DNA of 64,000 bases from Francisella salimarina. GTDB lineage: Bacteria; Pseudomonadota; Gammaproteobacteria; Francisellales; Francisellaceae. A model generated the notes under the pieces. It saw only the letters and a list, made by a program, of their open reading frames with translations. It was not told the DNA's origin and did no database searches. The stretch is taken from positions 581,995-645,994 of the forward strand of contig NZ_VOJA01000003.1 in NCBI RefSeq assembly GCF_007923265.1, given 5' to 3'. Below, one piece after another: positions 54,812 through 61,284 of the stretch. Numbering within the stretch: the stretch's first letter is position 1; each line of letters begins with the position of its first letter. The translations under genes were made by a program, and so were the position numbers.

Positions 54812-55714
54812 CTACTCGTTGACTGTATCTTTAGAAACAGGCGGAACAGACGGTGATGACTCATATGATGATATAAGCTGATTTTTAGTATTATCAATAT
54901 CTTTCAAAACAGGTTGCTCTGCTTGATTTATAAAGAATGAGAGGCCTATATATATAACTAAAAGTATAGCTAAAATAACTCCAAAAAAGATAGAAAAAGT
55001 ATGCTTATATTTTATTGGAGCTTTTGGCTCATAATCTGTCTGCCAGTGTTTTGCAATAGAAGCATCATCATGTAGATCTCTATATTGACATATAACATCG
55101 TATGACTCTCTCTTAAGCCTATCTAACATAAGCTTCCCATTCGTCTTACTAGAGAACTGTCCTTTAAACCCAAGGCATAAACATATATAAATAAGCTCAA
55201 ACACTTCTATATATTCAGATATATTATCTAAACAAAATAATCTGATTTTGAAAAACGTTTCTCCACCCCAAGACTCATTAAAGTTACTACTTAGCATAGA
55301 TTGCTGAGACCAGTGTATATTTTGCCCATATTCTGTAGCTAAAATTGCCTCATCTATGAAAGCACATAAAATATACTTAGCGCTTTTAAGAAGATTATCA
55401 CCTATACCATCCTGTTGACATCTAATTGTAAACTTTGTCAATCCATCTGATAGAATCATTTTTAATTTATCAACACTAAAATCTATGGAGTGATTAATTA
55501 CTTGATAATGTATAGCAAAGATTTCACTTGCATATTTCATAAGGCTATTTGGACCAAACATATACTCCTGTTTCGAAACCTTTTGAAACAAGCTCTCGCT
55601 AGTTATTTCTCTAACTTGCTCCTGTTTTACTTCCCCAAAATTACGCTGAGTTATTTCGTCATTATCAGCTAATGGCATGAATATAGTTTTATCATCATCA
55701 TTATTGGCATACAT
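54812..55714 (-). CDS. tssL: T6SS membrane-complex protein TssL (DotU/IcmH)
   Basis: The ATG at 55714 gives 300 residues and has AAGAGG 11 bp upstream; an alternative ATG at 55741 overlaps tssK by 19 bp and adds nine residues without a ribosome site. The DotU domain spans about residues 50-210 with AKYILCAFIDEAILAT, WGGETFFKIRL and ELIYICLCLGFKGQF. One membrane segment lies near residues 235-260, and only a short tail follows, so there is no peptidoglycan-binding domain fused to it. It anchors TssM and TssK to the inner membrane. Confidence 0.92.
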   Translation of the reverse strand: MYANNDDDKTIFMPLADNDEITQRNFGEVKQEQVREITSESLFQKVSKQEYMFGPNSLMKYASEIFAIHYQVINHSIDFSVDKLKMILSDGLTKFTIRCQQDGIGDNLLKSAKYILCAFIDEAILATEYGQNIHWSQQSMLSSNFNESWGGETFFKIRLFCLDNISEYIEVFELIYICLCLGFKGQFSSKTNGKLMLDRLKRESYDVICQYRDLHDDASIAKHWQTDYEPKAPIKYKHTFSIFFGVILAILLVIYIGLSFFINQAEQPVLKDIDNTKNQLISSYESSPSVPPVSKDTVNE

Positions 55715-55722
55715 AATAATAC

Positions 55723-57054
55723 TTACCTCTTTGTTGCCCATAGTTGCATATCAATTTGCGAAAATTTTCTTGTTAGGTATATAGACATTATCTTCGATTC
55801 ATATATTGATTTCCAAAAATCAGAATTTTTATCTAATTCAAAATAGACATAATCTGACATAAATGGTATTTGTTTTGGTGAAGAAGCCATTGATACTACT
55901 TTGATACCCGGTAACTGTTTTGATACAACATTTGATATCTGGCTTTTTGATGCTATCTTTATAATTTTAGGAAATGTAAGAGCAAGTTGATCTTTTGGCA
56001 TTTCAGTTTTACATGCTATAACAAAGCTCCATTCTGAAATATTTGTTAAATCGATGCTCTCCACATTTGCAATATACAAAGCATATTTCTCAAAATAACT
56101 AAGAGGTATTCTAATAGCTCGCTCTTCAAAAACGCATGCAAATGCTTCTTTTAAATCTTCCGATAATATTGAGAAAATTTCTGTAAGATCTTCATGTTTA
56201 TATTTAATATACTCATTATATCCTTTATCTTCATGAGTAAAGGTTCGTAGCTCTGAACTAAACTGTAATAAAACTTTAAAAAGTTCTTCTGGATGTACTC
56301 TACTACTGTTATAAATATGCTCTACAATAGGAATATATCTATTTAATAGTTGTACAAACAGCATCTCGATGAGACCTGCCGTCCCATATTCATCGACATT
56401 TTTAAGACGCTGCATGATTTGTTTTTTTCTTTGCTGTGCTAACATAAAAACATTTTTTAAAATATTTTTAAGTCTGTTACTAGCAAAAATATTTAATAAT
56501 GGTGGAATATAAGCTTTGTCTAATAATACTGTTTTATTAGAACTTACAGAGCTTATTTTAGCTACTGGTAACAGAATAAATTCTTGGAAATTAGAAGTAT
56601 CTATAATCAAATACATATTTAGTTTTAATATAGATAGCTCTATTGATTTCTCAGCTCCCATCATAGCATCACTAACTGTCTGATTTGACATATAGTATCG
56701 CTCTGTAGTAGCGTTCAATTTAGTTTCAGAAAATAAACGTGCATTTTGAGGAATAGGTGATACAGCTAAATATACAGTTTTATTGACACAAGTTTCGTCA
56801 AGTTGTAATGAGATTTCATCGCCATCAATTTCTGGGATATTGATTATTGTACCATCTGGTAATATAGCTTCACACTTTGTAATAGAAATAATCCCTTGCT
56901 CTAACTTAGCTTCATCCACTTCAATGCTCTTTAGACCGTAATTGTATCTACCACTTCTAACTAACTCTTGCTGAGCCGATTCAAAAAGAGTGTCTTGTAA
57001 TTGAAAATGCTGTTGAGAAACTGTCAGTCCAGAGAACCATGCTACTCTTTTCAT
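55723..57054 (-). CDS. tssK: T6SS baseplate-to-membrane connector TssK
   Basis: A 443-residue protein of normal length. It begins KRVAWFSGLTVSQQHFQLQD, the TssK N-terminal signature, followed by RYNYGLKSIEVDEAKLEQG and LAVSP. DSDFWKSI near the end is the conserved C-terminal block of the TssK head that contacts the membrane complex. It lies 18 bp after tssJ; the tssL start is 8 bp beyond its stop codon. Confidence 0.93.
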   Translation of the reverse strand: MKRVAWFSGLTVSQQHFQLQDTLFESAQQELVRSGRYNYGLKSIEVDEAKLEQGIISITKCEAILPDGTIINIPEIDGDEISLQLDETCVNKTVYLAVSPIPQNARLFSETKLNATTERYYMSNQTVSDAMMGAEKSIELSILKLNMYLIIDTSNFQEFILLPVAKISSVSSNKTVLLDKAYIPPLLNIFASNRLKNILKNVFMLAQQRKKQIMQRLKNVDEYGTAGLIEMLFVQLLNRYIPIVEHIYNSSRVHPEELFKVLLQFSSELRTFTHEDKGYNEYIKYKHEDLTEIFSILSEDLKEAFACVFEERAIRIPLSYFEKYALYIANVESIDLTNISEWSFVIACKTEMPKDQLALTFPKIIKIASKSQISNVVSKQLPGIKVVSMASSPKQIPFMSDYVYFELDKNSDFWKSIYESKIMSIYLTRKFSQIDMQLWATKR

Positions 57055-57072
57055 ATATAAACTATCCTAATT

Positions 57073-57510
57073 TTATTCTTTAAGTTTAACCCCGTAGCTT
57101 GTTAACTTAAGCTTATACGTTTTTGGCAACCAATGACTTTCTACAGGTACTATTTGTTTCCAATCTAAGTTAATATTTCTATAGCCGGCTGCTATACCTA
57201 TATACTTAGCATCTTCATCTGTAGATATGTATATTTCCTTTTGCTCACCTGGTTGTAACACATAGGTTTCTCTAGATATAACTGATCCTTTCAAGCCATT
57301 CTCACTATTAATTTGAGAAAAATTGGCAGAATCAAATGCCAGTTTATCCTTAAGTTGAAATACATAGATCATTATAGAAGAAGGAGTACCCTGCAAGTTA
57401 GGATTTATATCATTAGTTGTATCTGCATCAAGATATACAGTTGAACATGAGCCTAAGAATAGAGATAAAATTAAAGTAGTAGCAACACATAACAAACTTC
57501 TTTTTTTCAT
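57073..57510 (-). CDS. tssJ: T6SS outer-membrane lipoprotein TssJ
   Basis: A 145-residue lipoprotein. The signal peptide ends LFLGSC, so Cys22 is the lipid-bearing residue. The mature domain has the TssJ beta-sandwich features: SSIMIYVFQLKDKLAFDSANF, then YVLQPGEQKEIYISTDEDAKYIGIAAGYRN, the family's 'PGE ... aa.fR' block. It links TssM to the outer membrane. A GGTGGA ribosome site precedes the ATG. It is 16 bp after the FHA gene. Confidence 0.92.
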   Translation of the reverse strand: MKKRSLLCVATTLILSLFLGSCSTVYLDADTTNDINPNLQGTPSSIMIYVFQLKDKLAFDSANFSQINSENGLKGSVISRETYVLQPGEQKEIYISTDEDAKYIGIAAGYRNINLDWKQIVPVESHWLPKTYKLKLTSYGVKLKE

Positions 57511-57526
57511 TATTCCACCTATACAA

Positions 57527-58882
57527 TTAATTTTGGTTATATTTTTCTGATATATATTCTTTTATATTTTTCTTCTTCTGTTTTTCTGATGTGCCAAGCA
57601 TTTGAGTATATTTAACTTTATGCTTTGACCAGCATTTACTGGCAAGTGTGCCAGGTAAAACTCTTCCTGTTTGTGTAACTTCTTTTTCGATCTGATCAGG
57701 GTCAAAAGACTCAACCATAAGCTCAACTACTTCTCGAGTTGAATTATCTATTTTTTTGAAATGAGAAATTACTTCACTAATAGATTCCCCTACTGCTTGT
57801 CTTGCTGGCATTATCTGATTATTCATATCAAAAAACACTGTTTCTAAGGCTTGCTTTGCAGACATACTCATTTTGAAAGGGTTTTTGACTTGAGAAGTAA
57901 ACATTGTTAAGTCGCTATCCAGTTTGTTTTTAGCATTGTTTCTTTCCATCATCAAACGAATTAAACCATCTACTGAATATGAGAGTATATCAATGACATC
58001 TGAATAAACTTTATCTCTATTAATCTGTGAAATCACATTATAAGACAGTCCAAGTTTTTGACAGAGCATCTCAAGAAATTTGTCATCTCCTTTAAAGCTT
58101 TCTTGTTGTATATTTTTTTGTCGTTGCTGATTTATAACTTGTACATCTACCTCTTTGTCTATTTTTCTAGGCTGTTCTAAGCCCTCAGGCTTGAAGTTTG
58201 CTGTTTGTAAAGGTTCTTGTATAGTTTCTTTTATTGCAGAAAAATCAAACTCCTGATCAGATTCCTTTATATCCACTATATGTGAATAATCTTCTAAGTT
58301 TTCATCTTCATTATTTTTTTCTATAGCTTGAGGAGCGTCAATACTTTTTTTATTTAGATCATCAATTATAAAATCCGACTCAATTCTTAACTGCTCAAAA
58401 GGATCTCTTGACTGATGAATTGCTTGATTTTTAGAGTCTTCAAATGGAAGATGATTGTTATCTGCAAGGTTTAATTCATTTAGAAATGCAAGCGAGTCAT
58501 TATCATCCTGAACTTTATTGTCATCGATAATATGTTTAATATCAGTGTGAGCATCATTTTTTAAGATATTCGCAACAACTAACTTATATAGACCTAACTC
58601 TAATATATCACCCTGTTTTATTTTAGTTGGTAGATTTCTCTCTAACTTTAAACCGTTAAGCTTAGTTCCATTAGTACTAATATCTGTAACAAAGAACTCT
58701 CCATATTGAGATTCTAAAAGCATATGCTTGCCTGAAATTTTTCTAGTATGATCATTTAGTGACCACAAACAGTCTTTTGATCTACCTATATAACCCCCAA
58801 GTTCAGAAAAAGTCTTTTGATTCTCAACATCTCCATACTCAGCTTTTATATCTTGTAAGTTACCTATTCTTAAAGTTAGCAT
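57527..58882 (-). CDS. tagH: FHA-domain T6SS regulator Fha/TagH
   Basis: A 451-residue protein. The N-terminal FHA domain (about residues 25-100) has GGYIGRSKDCLW, KISGKHMLLESQYGEFFVTDISTNGTKLNG, with the phosphothreonine-binding Arg, Ser and Asn residues. The middle is acidic and unstructured. The C-terminal domain (about 290-440) has the TagH block QALETVFFDMNN and FKKIDNSTREV. In T6SSs with PpkA and PppA, the phosphorylated FHA protein activates assembly. It is followed by tssJ and preceded by pppA. Confidence 0.92.
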   Translation of the reverse strand: MLTLRIGNLQDIKAEYGDVENQKTFSELGGYIGRSKDCLWSLNDHTRKISGKHMLLESQYGEFFVTDISTNGTKLNGLKLERNLPTKIKQGDILELGLYKLVVANILKNDAHTDIKHIIDDNKVQDDNDSLAFLNELNLADNNHLPFEDSKNQAIHQSRDPFEQLRIESDFIIDDLNKKSIDAPQAIEKNNEDENLEDYSHIVDIKESDQEFDFSAIKETIQEPLQTANFKPEGLEQPRKIDKEVDVQVINQQRQKNIQQESFKGDDKFLEMLCQKLGLSYNVISQINRDKVYSDVIDILSYSVDGLIRLMMERNNAKNKLDSDLTMFTSQVKNPFKMSMSAKQALETVFFDMNNQIMPARQAVGESISEVISHFKKIDNSTREVVELMVESFDPDQIEKEVTQTGRVLPGTLASKCWSKHKVKYTQMLGTSEKQKKKNIKEYISEKYNQN

Positions 58883-58906
58883 AATTTACCTTTATTTACA
58901 TATCTA

Positions 58907-59647
58907 CTAAATAAATACAACATCAATAATACATGCTGTCATATTATCTCTACCCACATTAGCCAAAGCTTCTTTAATCATCATATCACAGGTCACCCCA
59001 GGAGCCTCGCTTCTTGATAAAATAGCCTCTAAGTCAGTATCAGTTAACTCTTTATTTATACCATCTGAACAAAGAAGAAACCTTTCGCTTTTTTTGAGGA
59101 CTAACCTGTGCTCATCAACAACAACATCTTCTTCTCCGCCAACGACTCTAGCAAGAGCTTCCTTATATTGCTCTGCCATAGGATGAAATTCATCAACAAG
59201 TCCCTTCTGTTTTAAGGAATTAAAGACTGTATGATCGATAGTAACTTGAGACAACTGGTTAAACTCAGGGTCAAATCGGTATATTCTACTATCTCCAACC
59301 CATAATATCGCAACTTTATTGCCTCTCATTATAAGAGCGACAATAGTAGTACCACATTTCACAGAGCTTCCAACTTTTTTTGCATAATAAAAAAGTTCTG
59401 TGTTCTTTTTTCTGATAAAAGCTTTTATGAAATCAACGGTTTGATCAAAACCCACTATATTGTCAGGTAACATAATTTTTTGAGTTACAAGTCCACTAGC
59501 ATACTCACCATTATGATGCCCTCCCATTCCATCGGCAACTATCCATACTCCAATTTCTGGTTGAGCCAAAAAAGCATCTTGATTAACAGCTCGTTTGTTC
59601 CCTACATGAGTTTTCGCGTTAGAAATTATTTTAAGAGACTTACCCAT
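58907..59647 (-). CDS. pppA: PP2C-type phosphatase PppA
   Basis: A 246-residue PPM/PP2C phosphatase. The motifs are VGNKRAVNQDAFLA (metal-binding), VADGMGGHHNGEYAS (DGMGG), CGTTIVALI, WVGDSRIYR, LLCSDGINKELTD and GRDNMTACIIDV. It should dephosphorylate the FHA protein and oppose the kinase encoded in the other arm. It is not next to ppkA: the signalling pair is split between the two convergent arms. An AGGAAG sequence lies upstream of the ATG. Confidence 0.94.
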   Translation of the reverse strand: MGKSLKIISNAKTHVGNKRAVNQDAFLAQPEIGVWIVADGMGGHHNGEYASGLVTQKIMLPDNIVGFDQTVDFIKAFIRKKNTELFYYAKKVGSSVKCGTTIVALIMRGNKVAILWVGDSRIYRFDPEFNQLSQVTIDHTVFNSLKQKGLVDEFHPMAEQYKEALARVVGGEEDVVVDEHRLVLKKSERFLLCSDGINKELTDTDLEAILSRSEAPGVTCDMMIKEALANVGRDNMTACIIDVVFI

Positions 59648-59725
59648 AACTATGTTCTCTTCCTAACTTTTTTACATTTAAAACCATTTTTTTTCGTAAA
59701 AGCTCTATTTATATAATTAAACAAA

Positions 59726-59752
59726 TGATAACAATTTTATAAATAGTTATCA
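59726..59752 (-). terminator. stem-loop between hcp and the rest of the tss operon
   Basis: TGATAAC (59726-59732) pairs with GTTATCA (59746-59752), and four more pairs form inside after one mismatch. It lies 30 bp after the hcp stop in the direction of transcription and is followed by an AT-rich, moderately U-rich stretch. It could be a partial terminator or a processing/stability hairpin that allows more Hcp than the downstream proteins. Confidence 0.45.
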
Positions 59753-59782
59753 TCAAGAAAAATATAAAATAAAAGATTTAAA

Positions 59783-60307
59783 TTAGCTAGCGTTTGTAGT
59801 GTCTAGGTGACCACTAACATTAATCACTTTATCATCGTAAGTGATATCTTGGAACTTCATTTTTACAATAATGTGACCACGACCTTTTTCATCTGGATTT
59901 CTTTGATCACCTTGTTCTAATTTAAGATCTGTAACGATACCATCTTTGAAAGTAGACATCATTGTGGTTTTATTTGAACCACCTGTTGCAGCCCTATCGA
60001 CCTCAACAACATCCATTTCTTTGATGTTATCTTTACCTGCCATTACGTTTAACAATAGCGCTGGGATACTGTGGTACATAGGAACTTTAACCCATACTAT
60101 TGATTCTAGAGCTGCTTGCGAATGATCTGCAGCACCAAAGCTATCATTATGAGGTTGATGAAACTCATAACCCCAGTCAAAAGTTAAACAATAGTCTTCA
60201 GTCAAAGGGCTTGTAGTATTACTATTACGTCCTGCAACATCTTTTGATCCTGTTTTTTGAGTAATTGTACCAAAATTTCCTGAATCAATTTTTACATAAA
60301 CTGGCAT
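59783..60307 (-). CDS. hcp: T6SS inner-tube protein Hcp (TssD)
   Basis: A 174-residue Hcp. It begins MPVYVKIDSGNFG; EFHQPHNDSFGAADHSQAAL resembles the family loop, and VWVKVPMYHSIPALLLNVMAG and IIVKMKFQDITYDD are typical strands and helices. It forms hexameric rings stacked in the sheath. It heads the minus-strand arm with an AGGAG site and a 242-bp intergenic region upstream, so its own promoter is likely. No C-terminal toxin extension. Confidence 0.93.
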   Translation of the reverse strand: MPVYVKIDSGNFGTITQKTGSKDVAGRNSNTTSPLTEDYCLTFDWGYEFHQPHNDSFGAADHSQAALESIVWVKVPMYHSIPALLLNVMAGKDNIKEMDVVEVDRAATGGSNKTTMMSTFKDGIVTDLKLEQGDQRNPDEKGRGHIIVKMKFQDITYDDKVINVSGHLDTTNAS

Positions 60308-60341
60308 TTTAATTTATCTCCTGGTTTAATTTATTTTTCAC

Positions 60342-60378
60342 ATAGCATTAGAGTAAAGATAAAAATCCTCAATGCTAT
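60342..60378. promoter_or_regulatory. inverted repeat in the hcp upstream region
   Basis: ATAGCATT (60342-60349) and AATGCTAT (60371-60378) are perfect 8-bp arms separated by 21 bp. The repeat starts 34 bp upstream of the hcp ATG. It may be a spaced operator for a dimeric regulator or, if transcribed, a leader stem-loop. Beyond it, 60379-60549 is AT-rich, with no gene seen. Confidence 0.4.
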
Positions 60379-60549
60379 AATTCGATTGTAGACAAATTAT
60401 TTTTCCTTTTCTAGCCTTTTGAATTTTTTTTACAAGTATTTTCACAGCATCATTTTATCTTTTATAATCAAACCTAAAGATTTACATTATATTTTTGCAG
60501 ACATACAATTAATCAAAACTAGTGTAGATTATTTTTAAGTATTAAGACT

Positions 60550-61152
60550 ATGTCCTATCAAAAAGAAGAATTTAAAAAAAATGTAATAACTTTGTCTAAT
60601 GAAAATAATGCCCATAATATATATGAAATAACTAGCATTAAAAATGATATATTCACTCTTAAAGATAAAAAAGAAAATTTCCAAGAAGCTGAGTTAGCTG
60701 CTTCTTGTATAATTGTACCTAAAGTTGGTGATATCGTCCTTTGTATAGAGCATGATAGTCAACTATATATAACTTTTGTTATTAAAAGTTATAGTTTAGA
60801 GCCTAAAGAATATAATTTAAAAGGTATAGTAAAAGCTGGACTAGATGAAAGTTATATCAAAATTGATCCTCAAAGTATTAATCTACAGACAAATAAAATC
60901 AATTTGGTATCTCAAGTTATTTCAACAATGGCTAATATTGGTAAATGGATAATCAACGGAATAAGCATTAAGGCAGAATCAATTCATCAAAAAACCCAAA
61001 ATCATAATATTGAATGTAATCAAACATTAAATATATCTGCAAAAAACAAGAAAACAATCATAAAAGAGTTAGATTCTCAAATAGCTGATACAACTCTACA
61101 AAATAGTAAGCAAATAAACATTACCACAGATAAACTGAATATAAATAGTTAA
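60550..61152 (+). CDS. DUF3540-like T6SS spike protein
   Basis: A 200-residue protein. Residues about 50-95 look like an OB-fold strand set (SCIIVPKVGDIVLCIEHDSQ then LYITFVIKSY). Residues 110-200 have a repeated polar/hydrophobic rhythm (IKIDPQSINLQTNKINLVSQ; IKAESIHQKTQNHNIEC; LNISAKNKKT), expected for a needle of beta-prism type like gp5 or VgrG C-termini. That is the plan of DUF3540, which accompanies DUF2169 and PAAR-like genes. It is divergent from hcp and 132 bp ahead of a VgrG-like gene. It may supply the OB/needle part missing from the gp27-like proteins. Confidence 0.78.
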   Translation: MSYQKEEFKKNVITLSNENNAHNIYEITSIKNDIFTLKDKKENFQEAELAASCIIVPKVGDIVLCIEHDSQLYITFVIKSYSLEPKEYNLKGIVKAGLDESYIKIDPQSINLQTNKINLVSQVISTMANIGKWIINGISIKAESIHQKTQNHNIECNQTLNISAKNKKTIIKELDSQIADTTLQNSKQINITTDKLNINS

Positions 61153-61284
61153 TCTAAAGTTTCTTAGTACGTCAGACTCAATATAAAAAATTAAACTACA
61201 ATTAACCAAAATATTTGATTAATAATTCAGATAAGTATAAATTAAAACATATATACTTTTAAAAATTATACGCTGATTTCCACG

